From Chitinophagaceae bacterium (GTDB lineage: Bacteria; Bacteroidota; Bacteroidia; Chitinophagales; Chitinophagaceae), in contig CANGIT010000015.1 in the NCBI GenBank assembly GCA_947454155.1, positions 1 through 64,000 on the forward strand: a DNA stretch of 64,000 nt, read 5' to 3'. Under the pieces are notes generated by a model. That model did no database searches. It saw nothing but the letters and a program-made list of their open reading frames with translations, and had not been told where the DNA came from. This document shows positions 33,670 through 41,814 of the stretch, in pieces (position 1 is the stretch's first letter; every line of letters starts with the position of its first letter). The position numbers were made by a program, and so were the translations under genes.

Positions 33670-34758
33670 TTGCTTAAAAGTTTCAGGTTCATGCTTTTCC
33701 CTTTTTCACTCATTTACTGGGTGATCATCCGTTTGAGGAACAAGCTGTTTGACTGGAACATCCTGAAATCCTCTGCCTTCAATTTTCCGCTGATTTGTGT
33801 AGGAAACCTGGCTGTCGGCGGCACCGGCAAAACCCCAATGACAGAACTGATTGCCGGAATGCTGAAGAACGATTATCGCCTCGCCATCCTGAGCCGAGGT
33901 TACAAAAGAAAAACAAGAGGCTTCGCCATTGCCAATGCATCCACCACCGCCATTGAAATCGGCGATGAACCCATGCAATTTCACTTGAAGTTTCCCGACA
34001 TTACCGTAGCCGTAGGCGAGGAGCGTCTGGTAGCCATACCCCAGATTCTCTTTCAACACCCCGATACCCAAGCCATCATACTGGATGATGCTTTTCAGCA
34101 CAGAAGCGTTAGGGCGGGATTGAACATTATTCTTACAGAATACAACAACCTTTTTACCCGCGACCTGATGTTGCCGACTGGCGATTTAAGAGATACACAT
34201 GTTGAGAAAAAAAGAGCTCAAATCATTGTGGTGACTAAATGTCCTGCCGACATTTCAAACAACGAAAAACAAAAAATCATTGCAGAAATCAACCCTGCAC
34301 CACACCAAACAGTTTATTTTACTACTATCCAATATGGTCATCCCTATCAATTGTTCGACCATCAAACCACTGTATTGAATGCAAATACAGATGTATTACT
34401 TGTTTGTGCCATCGCCAACCCAAAACCACTAAAAGAAAAACTGAACCAGACAGTGCATTATTACGAGATGATGAGTTACCCCGACCATCACATCTTCAGT
34501 TTCGGCGATTTGAAAGAAATCAAAAAGCATTTTGAGGCCATAGTATCCAACAACAAAATCATCCTCACCACGGAAAAAGATGCCGTGCGGTTGTTGAAAT
34601 TTGGAGATGAACTAAATAACTTTCCCATCTATGCGATTCCAGTAACACACGAATTTCTTTTTGAAGAAAAAGGTCAATTCCAACTACAGCTGACTGATTT
34701 TATCTCTTCTTACAAGGCCAATGATCCAATGTCCACAATTATCACTCCCGAAAATTAA
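33670..34758 (+). CDS. lpxK: Tetraacyldisaccharide 4'-kinase
   Basis: 362-residue kinase adding the 4'-phosphate to the lipid A precursor at the inner membrane. Start is TTG at 33670, giving LKSFRFMLFPFSLIYW after the initiator, the normal membrane-associated N-terminal helix; ATG at 33691 would cut into it. Walker A lies at VGNLAVGGTGKTP (44-56), and LDDAFQHRSV is the conserved family motif. It lies 11 bases after rsmD. Confidence 0.93.
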   Translation: MLKSFRFMLFPFSLIYWVIIRLRNKLFDWNILKSSAFNFPLICVGNLAVGGTGKTPMTELIAGMLKNDYRLAILSRGYKRKTRGFAIANASTTAIEIGDEPMQFHLKFPDITVAVGEERLVAIPQILFQHPDTQAIILDDAFQHRSVRAGLNIILTEYNNLFTRDLMLPTGDLRDTHVEKKRAQIIVVTKCPADISNNEKQKIIAEINPAPHQTVYFTTIQYGHPYQLFDHQTTVLNANTDVLLVCAIANPKPLKEKLNQTVHYYEMMSYPDHHIFSFGDLKEIKKHFEAIVSNNKIILTTEKDAVRLLKFGDELNNFPIYAIPVTHEFLFEEKGQFQLQLTDFISSYKANDPMSTIITPEN

Positions 34759-34772
34759 CAGACAGATTCTGA

Positions 34773-34780
34773 TAACTTTG
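34773..34780 (+). promoter_or_regulatory. -7 element TAACTTTG
   Basis: Matches TAnnTTTG, 42 bases before the start of the large outer-membrane barrel gene. A -33 TTG is not evident at normal spacing. Confidence 0.45.
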
Positions 34781-34821
34781 ATTTAAAAGGTTCAAATTGC
34801 AGTCCAAACCAACAACTGCAG

Positions 34822-37659
34822 ATGAAGAAGTATATCTACCTGACATTTATCCTGGCCTTTTTATTCTCATTAGCATCCTCCGCGCAGGATAAAATGGTGA
34901 TCTCCGGAAAAGTAACCAACACCGATGGCAACACGCTTTCCGGCGCTTCCGTAATCTTATATTCATTAATAGGAAATGACTCAGCAAAAGCAGTCACCAA
35001 CGAAAAAGGGTTGTTCAGTACAAGTTTGCTCGCACAAAATTTTATCATTAAAGTCAGTTATATAGGATATAGCGAACTGACCAAGAAAGAGAGTCTCAAA
35101 AATTCAAGCCTTGAATATATAGTTGAAGGACTGGTGTTAAGTCCTTCGGCCAATTTGCTGGGCAACGTTACTTTAGAATCGCAGAAAGTACAGATTAAGG
35201 AAGACACGGTTTCCTACAAGGTAGACAGCACGATGTATCGTAAAAATGACAATGTAGAAGCTTTATTAAAGAATCTGCCTGGCGTGCAAGTGGATAAAGA
35301 TGGCAATGTGACGGCACAGGGAAAGCAGGTGACCAAAGTAAAAGTGAACGGAAAAGAGTTTTTTGGGGGTGATGTAACAACGGCTACAAGAGAGTTGAAT
35401 GCCGATATGGTTGAGCGTGTACAAATCATCGATGACTATGGCGATCAGGCCGCATTTACCGGCATCAAAGATGGCGACCCCAGTAAAACGCTGAATATCG
35501 AGCTTAGGAAAGATAAAAACAAAGGCTATTTTGGCAATGTTTCAGGGGGTGTGGGGAGCGACGGCAGGTACCTGGGTTCGCTGTCGGTGAACAAGTTCAA
35601 TAATAACCAGCAGATTTCTGTAATGGGCAACATGAACAATACCAATGCCAGCTTATTCAATTTCAATGGAGGAGGTGGTGCCATGGGCAACATGATGATG
35701 GGGATGGCCAGATCGATGGGAATTGGCAGAGGAGGAGGAGGAGTTGCTTCAGCCATGGGAAATTTTGCCAACAGCGACGGCATCAGTAATACCAAATCGG
35801 CCGGGATCAATTACAGAGACGACTGGAGTTCGAAAATATCGGTATATGGCAGTTACAGTTTCTCCGACAAAGGAACCAGCACTTTGAAAACTTCTACCCA
35901 GCAAAGCCTCTTCCAAAATAAAACCAGTAGTTATCTGCAACACGCCGATAATTATACCTTAAACGACAATCACAGGTTTTCATTTAACATTGAATATAAG
36001 ATAGATAGCGTTAATTATATAAAATTCAATCCGAGTATAAGCTACAACAAATCATACACCGATTACAACAGCGATTTTACCAATCTGGTCGACACATTTA
36101 AAAATTCTTTTGGCACAACACTAGATGGAAGCAGTTCAAAATCACCTAATTTCAGCGGAAATCTTTTATTTAATCACAGATTTAAAAAAAGAGGCCGAAC
36201 ATTATCGCTCAATCTCAATGGAGGCTCATCACAAAGCAATTCAGATGAAGATTACAACACCAATACTACCTATCTTTTTCCTAATGGAATTTCGTTTCAA
36301 AATAATCTTTATCAAAATATTACACAAGATAACTCCAATAAAAATTACGGAGGAAAAATATCTTATACAGAACCCTTAAGCAAAAAAAGGAGCCTGGAAT
36401 TCAACTATGCCTATAACTATCAGTTTCAAGGAAATGACCGAAAAAACTATAATGTGGATCCTGCAACCGGAACATCAACTTATGTAGATTCCTCGAGCAA
36501 CATCTACGATAACATTTACCAAACCAACCGCGTTGGTATCAATTACAAAACCAACGAAAAGAAGTACAATTACACCATCGGCTTATCTGCACAGCCTGCA
36601 AGTATTGTCACCAACAGCAAATCGGGCAATGCCACCAGCTACAACAACAAGTTGGTCAATTATTACCCCGTCATCCGTTTCGCATACAATTTTTCCAGGA
36701 GTCGCTCGCTGAACATCAACTACAACGGCAACTCCAATCAACCCAGCAATGCACAATTGCAACCGGTGGTGGATAAATCCAATCCGCAATTCATCACCAT
36801 AGGCAATCCCGATTTGAAACCCGAATTCACCAATACACTCAGCGCCCGTTACAATAATTTTGATTTTATCAGCGGCAATGTGTTTTTCGGCAATCTTTCG
36901 GCTTCATTTACCCAAGACAAGATTGTAAACAGTACCCGATTACTCAGGGGAGGCGCCCAGGAAACCAGTTACCTCAACAGTAATGGCTACTATACGTTAT
37001 TTGGATTTTACAATGTTTCTCGTCCGATAAAAAACAGAAAATACGTTTTTAACCTGGGGGGAAACATCGCGTACAACAACAACGTGTCATTTATTCGTGA
37101 TAGCGCCAACAACGCCTTTAAAAATAATGGCCGGAACTGGGTTATCGGTCAGCGCTTTTCCACAGACATCAAGATCAAAAAATGGCTGGAAACGAATTTC
37201 ACCGCCAATTACAGCTTCAACAGCAGTCGTTACAGCCTGCAATCCGAGCTGAATTCGAATTATATCGCCTGGACGTTTTCGCACAACTCAAGAATTTTCT
37301 TTAAAAAAGATTTCATTTTCAGCTATGATATCGAGAAAGTGCTTAACTACGGCTTATCGGCCAATTCAACCGCCAATCCGCTCATCATCAATGCCACGCT
37401 GGAGAAGCAACTGCTGAAGAAGAAAAATCTTTCCTTCAAGCTGCAAGCATTTGATCTGCTGAATCAAAACATCGGCATCAGCAGAACGGTATCAGCCACC
37501 GGATTTACCGATACCAGATCGAACCGACTGGGCCGTTATTTCATGCTCAGTTTTATTGTAAGGCTTAATAAGTTCTTTGGCGATCAATCGCAAAACATGA
37601 TGATGGGCATGCCGCCGGGAGGTGGTATGGGTGGAGAAAGAATGATGAGACCTTTTTAA
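34822..37659 (+). CDS. Outer-membrane beta-barrel protein with carboxypeptidase-like domain
   Basis: 945 residues. Signal peptide (1-21, ending SSAQ), then a carboxypeptidase-regulatory-like domain (about 25-105: ISGKVTNTDGNTLSGASV), a plug-like part (about 120-230: LLKNLPGVQVDKDGNVTAQGKQVTKVKVNGKEFFGGD) and a long C-terminal barrel of the OMP_b-brl_3 type. It is TonB-receptor-like but lacks a clear TonB box. Gly/Met-rich loops occur at about 280-310 (MMMGMARSMGIGRGGGG) and at the C-terminus (MMMGMPPGGGMGG); such Met-rich segments could bind copper(I), which is speculation. Substrate unknown. Confidence 0.87.
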   Translation: MKKYIYLTFILAFLFSLASSAQDKMVISGKVTNTDGNTLSGASVILYSLIGNDSAKAVTNEKGLFSTSLLAQNFIIKVSYIGYSELTKKESLKNSSLEYIVEGLVLSPSANLLGNVTLESQKVQIKEDTVSYKVDSTMYRKNDNVEALLKNLPGVQVDKDGNVTAQGKQVTKVKVNGKEFFGGDVTTATRELNADMVERVQIIDDYGDQAAFTGIKDGDPSKTLNIELRKDKNKGYFGNVSGGVGSDGRYLGSLSVNKFNNNQQISVMGNMNNTNASLFNFNGGGGAMGNMMMGMARSMGIGRGGGGVASAMGNFANSDGISNTKSAGINYRDDWSSKISVYGSYSFSDKGTSTLKTSTQQSLFQNKTSSYLQHADNYTLNDNHRFSFNIEYKIDSVNYIKFNPSISYNKSYTDYNSDFTNLVDTFKNSFGTTLDGSSSKSPNFSGNLLFNHRFKKRGRTLSLNLNGGSSQSNSDEDYNTNTTYLFPNGISFQNNLYQNITQDNSNKNYGGKISYTEPLSKKRSLEFNYAYNYQFQGNDRKNYNVDPATGTSTYVDSSSNIYDNIYQTNRVGINYKTNEKKYNYTIGLSAQPASIVTNSKSGNATSYNNKLVNYYPVIRFAYNFSRSRSLNINYNGNSNQPSNAQLQPVVDKSNPQFITIGNPDLKPEFTNTLSARYNNFDFISGNVFFGNLSASFTQDKIVNSTRLLRGGAQETSYLNSNGYYTLFGFYNVSRPIKNRKYVFNLGGNIAYNNNVSFIRDSANNAFKNNGRNWVIGQRFSTDIKIKKWLETNFTANYSFNSSRYSLQSELNSNYIAWTFSHNSRIFFKKDFIFSYDIEKVLNYGLSANSTANPLIINATLEKQLLKKKNLSFKLQAFDLLNQNIGISRTVSATGFTDTRSNRLGRYFMLSFIVRLNKFFGDQSQNMMMGMPPGGGMGGERMMRPF

Positions 37660-37711
37660 AAAAAAAACAACTATTTTTATAAACTATCAACCAGTAAACT
37701 AAATATTTTAT

Positions 37712-38764
37712 ATGAAAATTAAAATCGGGGTGGTCTTATTTGCATTTGTTGCTTTTATTTCCTGTTCAAAAAAAGCACCTGTAGCTACTGTTGCATCAGT
37801 CACCGCTTTATCATGCAGTAGTGTTTCTTTTTCGGCATCAGCCACTGCAAATGTTGCCTATAGTGCCGTTGCCACAGTTCCTTATTCGGGAGGTAATGGC
37901 ATAAGTTATCCATCAGGCACAGCAATAGCTTCTACCGGAGTTACCGGCCTGACTGCTACGCTTCAAAATGGGGTATTGGCCAATGGTAATGGAAACTTGT
38001 CGTATTCAATTTCAGGTACAGCAACTTCTTCCGGCACTGCAGGATTTGCCATCAGTTTTGGTGATAAATTTTGCTCATTCAATTTAACCGTAAATGCAGG
38101 GGGAGGTTCAGGCGTGCCCTCTGTTTTCAATAACATTTATGGTGCTACCAGTATCACATTTGATGGCACATATGTGGTAGTTAAATCAGGTGATCAACCC
38201 AATCATAAAAGTGTTTATTGGCCAGTAGGCAACTCCTTATATGAAGCCTTTAGTGGTCCAACATTTAATGACAGTAGTTTTATCAGAGCCCCAGGTAATA
38301 TTATCACTCAAAACATTACTTTAAAAATTCCGCCTCACCCGGTTGCCGCAACTGTGCATCAGAATACCCCAATGGGTGTGATAGGGGTAGCGCTGGATGG
38401 TGTTCCATTTTTTAATCAGTATGCTGCTGGTGGTGTAGCCATTGGAGCAGAAATACATGGTTTTGATCAATATTGGGGACACCCACAAATGACTGGCATG
38501 TACCATTACCACGTAGAACCCAAGTATCTGACTACTGTTTATGCTACAAGATCTTCGCTGCTTGGATTTTTGTTAGATGGATTTCCTGTTTACGGACCCC
38601 TTGAAGCGAGCGGATCTGCACCTACAGGATTAGATGTTTATCATGGTCACACACATGCTACAGCAGAATACCCGGGTGGCACTTATCATTATCATTTTTC
38701 AGCTACCGCTCCTTATCTTAATGGCAATGGCTTTTATGGCACCCCGGGAACAGTCACTCAATAA
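37712..38764 (+). CDS. YHYH domain lipoprotein
   Basis: 350 residues. Lipobox ends at Cys18 (FVAFISCSKK). Residues 25-130 form a Ser/Ala/Gly-rich beta domain; residues 140-350 form the YHYH domain with GMYHYH at 262-267 and GTYHYH at 323-328, and many His residues (HGFDQYWGHPQM, HGHTHAT). The domain's function is not established; His-rich geometry suggests metal binding. It opens a group with a YwqK-like lipoprotein and an SCO protein. Confidence 0.88.
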   Translation: MKIKIGVVLFAFVAFISCSKKAPVATVASVTALSCSSVSFSASATANVAYSAVATVPYSGGNGISYPSGTAIASTGVTGLTATLQNGVLANGNGNLSYSISGTATSSGTAGFAISFGDKFCSFNLTVNAGGGSGVPSVFNNIYGATSITFDGTYVVVKSGDQPNHKSVYWPVGNSLYEAFSGPTFNDSSFIRAPGNIITQNITLKIPPHPVAATVHQNTPMGVIGVALDGVPFFNQYAAGGVAIGAEIHGFDQYWGHPQMTGMYHYHVEPKYLTTVYATRSSLLGFLLDGFPVYGPLEASGSAPTGLDVYHGHTHATAEYPGGTYHYHFSATAPYLNGNGFYGTPGTVTQ

Positions 38765-38804
38765 AAATGGCTTAATACATGTTTTCATCTAAGCAGATAA
38801 ATAC

Positions 38805-39413
38805 ATGAAGATGGTTTCCAGATTATTCATCATCATCTTTTGGAGTTCAATCCTGCATTCATGCAAGCCTCATAAAGATGTTGTTGAATCAGCACCTAAA
38901 ATTGCCAAAACAGTTCCTTGGCAATTTTTAAAGTTTAGTGACCGACATCTTTCAAAACACCAGGATACGTTGTATTATGAGGATAAATTTTACAGCGGCT
39001 ATCTTTATGATTTGTATGAAAATAATGACACTTCTATTTTGAAATCTTATTTCAATGGAGTAGAAGAAGGCTTTCAAAAAAAATGGTACCCCAAAGGCCA
39101 ATTGGAGGAACTGCGTTTTTATATCAATGGAAAAAAAGAAGAAATTCAGCAAGGATGGTGGCCCAATGGTAATTTAAGGTTCTATTTTACCGCATATAAC
39201 GATGAATATTCCGGTGAATTCAAAGAATGGATGGAAAATGGTCTCCTCGTCAAATGCTTTCATTACAAAAATGGATATGAAGAAGGAAGCCAGAAACTTT
39301 GGTGGGCTAATGGAAAAATCAGGGCTAATTACGTCATTAAAGCAGGAAGAAAATTTGGCCTTTTAGGCTATCGAATTTGCGAAAACCCTTATGATTCAAT
39401 TATTCAAAAATAG
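38805..39413 (+). CDS. YwqK/MORN-like repeat lipoprotein
   Basis: 202 residues; signal with lipobox near Cys20 (SSILHSCKPH). The body has repeated MORN/YwqK-type units: YFNGVEEGFQKKWYPKGQLEELRFYING, then WWPNGNLRFYFTAYNDEYSGEFKEWMENG and YKNGYEEGSQKLWWANGKIRANY. Often named an antitoxin by similarity to YwqK, but here it is an exported lipoprotein with no toxin beside it. It overlaps the SCO gene by 23 bases, so the two are coupled. Confidence 0.82.
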   Translation: MKMVSRLFIIIFWSSILHSCKPHKDVVESAPKIAKTVPWQFLKFSDRHLSKHQDTLYYEDKFYSGYLYDLYENNDTSILKSYFNGVEEGFQKKWYPKGQLEELRFYINGKKEEIQQGWWPNGNLRFYFTAYNDEYSGEFKEWMENGLLVKCFHYKNGYEEGSQKLWWANGKIRANYVIKAGRKFGLLGYRICENPYDSIIQK

Positions 39414-40053
39414 TAGTTCAATTTGGTTGATTGTTCTTGTTCAATTTTTTTGGGGATGCAAGTCCAACAAGGCAGAAACAACATTACCATTTATCAATAA
39501 GCCCGATTTTACTCCGGAATGGATCAGCGAAGATTCAATCGCTTACCCTAAAATACATACCATTCCTGCGTTCTCATTTTACGATCAGGATGGAAAAATA
39601 GTAACCGAAAAAACGATTACCGGTAAGATTTATGTGGCTAATTTCATTTTTACACGTTGCGCAGGCATTTGTCCGGTAATGACCTCTAACATGAATATCC
39701 TGCAGCAAAAGTTCAAAGATGATGATGAAGTGATTTTTCTTTCCCATTCAGTAACGCCTGATATCGACAGTGTTCCGGTTTTGAAAAAATATGCGCTTGA
39801 TAAAGGAGTAATCAGTGGAAAATGGCATTTGTTGACAGGGAATCAAAAAGAAATTTACAGGATAGCCCGGCAAGAATATTTTGCAGGTGATACCATAGGG
39901 TATTATCAAACCGGCAACGAATTCCTTCACACCGAGAATTTCATCCTGGTAGACAAGAAAAAAAGAATCAGAGGTGTTTACAATGGCACACTGGCCTTAG
40001 AAATGGACCGTTTGATTGTAGATATTGAAACCCTTCAACAGGAAGAGGATTGA
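39391..40053 (+). CDS. SCO family copper chaperone-like lipoprotein
   Basis: 220 residues; lipobox near Cys23 (VQFFWGCKSN). Thioredoxin-fold SCO protein with the copper/redox motif CAGIC (C90, C94) in FTRCAGICPVMT and conserved His at H180 (FLHTENFIL). SCO proteins deliver copper to CuA-type oxidases or act as thiol reductases. The upstream overlap with the YwqK-like gene and the YHYH gene suggests a joint copper-related or redox role. Confidence 0.92.
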   Translation: MIQLFKNSSSIWLIVLVQFFWGCKSNKAETTLPFINKPDFTPEWISEDSIAYPKIHTIPAFSFYDQDGKIVTEKTITGKIYVANFIFTRCAGICPVMTSNMNILQQKFKDDDEVIFLSHSVTPDIDSVPVLKKYALDKGVISGKWHLLTGNQKEIYRIARQEYFAGDTIGYYQTGNEFLHTENFILVDKKKRIRGVYNGTLALEMDRLIVDIETLQQEED

Positions 40054-40071
40054 AACCCTTAATTGAACTCG

Positions 40072-41403
40072 TTATTTGGCTATAGCCATTTTCACTTTCT
40101 TGTTTTTGATTTTCTCGTTCTTGATGGATTCGATGACCATTCCCATTTTTGATTTACGGATAGCCACAAATGAAGAGAAATCCTTGACTTCAATCAGCCC
40201 GATATCATCTTTTTTCAATTTTCCTTTTTGGCTCAAGAAACCGACGATGTCGATCTTGTTGACTTTATCTTTTTTTCCGGCGGCTATGAATAGGGTGCTC
40301 CAATTGGGTTTTGCAGGCAGTTCTAATTTATCGGGGAAAGTCAACTCCACCGACTCATCCGCCATGAAAGTGGGCAGCGTTTCATCCGGTGCCAATATCA
40401 GGTATACCGACCCCGTGGCATCCATTCTGGCGGTACGGCCATTGCGGTGGGTGTATACATCTAGAGTCAAAGGCAGGTGATAATGTACCACATTACGCAA
40501 GTAAGTTACATCCAAGCCTCTGCTAGCTAAATCTGTGGTTATTAATACATTGGAAGTTCCATTTCTAAATTTTATCAAAGCTACTTCGCGGTCATGCTGC
40601 TCCATACCACCATGATAAAAAACACTGAGAATACCTTTATCTGCCAACAATTGACAGGTGCGTTCAACGGCATCACGATGGTTGCAGAAGACAATGGTGG
40701 AAGTATCTTTCAGCAAACAAAGCAGATTGGCAAGGGCATCAATTTTGTCGTTGGTGGCGGCATAAAAATGCTTCACCAGCAATTTATTTTCTTCAGGCTG
40801 ATCGTTACCGATGCAATTCAATACGAAAGCCTGATCCATTTTTACAAACTCAGGAAGCTCAATGGAGCTTGTAGCGGAAGTGAGCATTTTCTTTTGTACG
40901 GCAGGCAGTAAAGAAAGGATATAAGCCATTTCTTCCTGAAAACCGAGCTCGAGGATCTTATCGAACTCATCCAGCACCAAAAATCTGATAGCCTCTGTTT
41001 TGATGTTTCCACGGCGCAAATGATCGGCCATTCGGCCGGCAGTGGCAATGATGATGGTTGGAGCTTGCAGCAGATTGTTTTCTTCAATTTCACGTTTATG
41101 TCCGCCATAACAGCAGGTAACTTTACAACCGGGACGCATTTCTTTGATGACGGCTTCAATTTGCAAGGCCAGTTCGCGTGAAGGCGCCAAAATCAACGCC
41201 TGGGTTTTATTCAATTGATGTATATCGATGGATTGAATCAGAGGCAGTAAAAATGCCAGGGTTTTCCCAGATCCGGTTTTAGACAATAAAACGATATCTG
41301 CATGTTCGGCTACAGCAGTCATAGCAGCTTGCTGCATTTCATTCAGCGATTTGATATTTAAATTACTTAAAGCGGTTTCAGTACTCAGCAAAATTTCATT
41401 CAT
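40072..41403 (-). CDS. DEAD-box RNA helicase (DbpA-like)
   Basis: 443 residues. Motif I SKTGSGKT 41-48, Ia APSREL, Ib TAGR, motif II DEFD at 145-148 (instead of DEAD), motif III SAT 176-178, motif VI HRNGRTARM. The C-terminus (about 365-443) resembles the DbpA RNA-binding domain (KIDIVGFLSQKGKLKKDDIGLIEVKDFSSFVAI), which targets 23S rRNA helix 92 during 50S assembly. Start chosen at ATG 41401-41403; a longer frame to 41427 lacks support. Confidence 0.92.
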   Translation of the reverse strand: MNEILLSTETALSNLNIKSLNEMQQAAMTAVAEHADIVLLSKTGSGKTLAFLLPLIQSIDIHQLNKTQALILAPSRELALQIEAVIKEMRPGCKVTCCYGGHKREIEENNLLQAPTIIIATAGRMADHLRRGNIKTEAIRFLVLDEFDKILELGFQEEMAYILSLLPAVQKKMLTSATSSIELPEFVKMDQAFVLNCIGNDQPEENKLLVKHFYAATNDKIDALANLLCLLKDTSTIVFCNHRDAVERTCQLLADKGILSVFYHGGMEQHDREVALIKFRNGTSNVLITTDLASRGLDVTYLRNVVHYHLPLTLDVYTHRNGRTARMDATGSVYLILAPDETLPTFMADESVELTFPDKLELPAKPNWSTLFIAAGKKDKVNKIDIVGFLSQKGKLKKDDIGLIEVKDFSSFVAIRKSKMGMVIESIKNEKIKNKKVKMAIAK

Positions 41404-41453
41404 TTGATTTAAAATTATGACGGTCATTTTTTGAACCGCGTTTTATGTTTGCG

Positions 41454-41461
41454 CAAAATTA
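41454..41461 (-). promoter_or_regulatory. -7 element TAATTTTG of helicase gene
   Basis: Minus strand TAATTTTG, about 50 bases before the chosen ATG. No TTTG at -33 spacing. It supports the start at 41403. Confidence 0.45.
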
Positions 41462-41759
41462 CCTGATTAATGTTCAGTCGGGTAGATTAATATTTTAAAG
41501 CATCATTTGGCGACCCAACCCAAGCACAAAAAAGTTCATCCATTTGCCAAATCCATCAACACGCATCCAACTAATCGTTCATTTCGAAATTACCTTTTTA
41601 CTTATAATTAATATTATGTTAAATAAGGGAATTCAATACTAGTAAGGCTTATAGACAACCAGGCTCCCTTTACCAATCTTCCATCCATTTAGTTGATAAG
41701 AAAAATGACCAATTAATAAGCTGATTGGATGATCATTGAAAAAAGAAAATTAAACATAA

Positions 41760-41786
41760 TAAAAACCATCTCCTTTTGAGAGATGG
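41760..41786 (-). terminator. gyrA terminator
   Basis: Minus strand: 7-base perfect stem CCATCTC/GAGATGG (41780-41786 and 41766-41772) with a 7-base loop, then TTTTT. About 30 bases after the gyrA stop. Confidence 0.85.
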
Positions 41787-41814
41787 CTTCGAATTTTTTG
41801 GCGCAAAAATTGAG

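Larger units (their letters stand above)
41404..41814. other. Intergenic region between gyrA and DEAD-box gene
   Basis: This 411-base AT-rich gap has no gene I can support on either strand. It holds the gyrA terminator at its right end and a -7 element for the helicase gene at its left end. The middle (about 41480-41750) shows nothing recognisable; a small RNA cannot be excluded. Confidence 0.5.

Noticed and set aside
38805..39413. Toxin-antitoxin module based on YwqK similarity
   Set aside because: The protein is a lipoprotein with MORN-like repeats and no toxin gene is adjacent.
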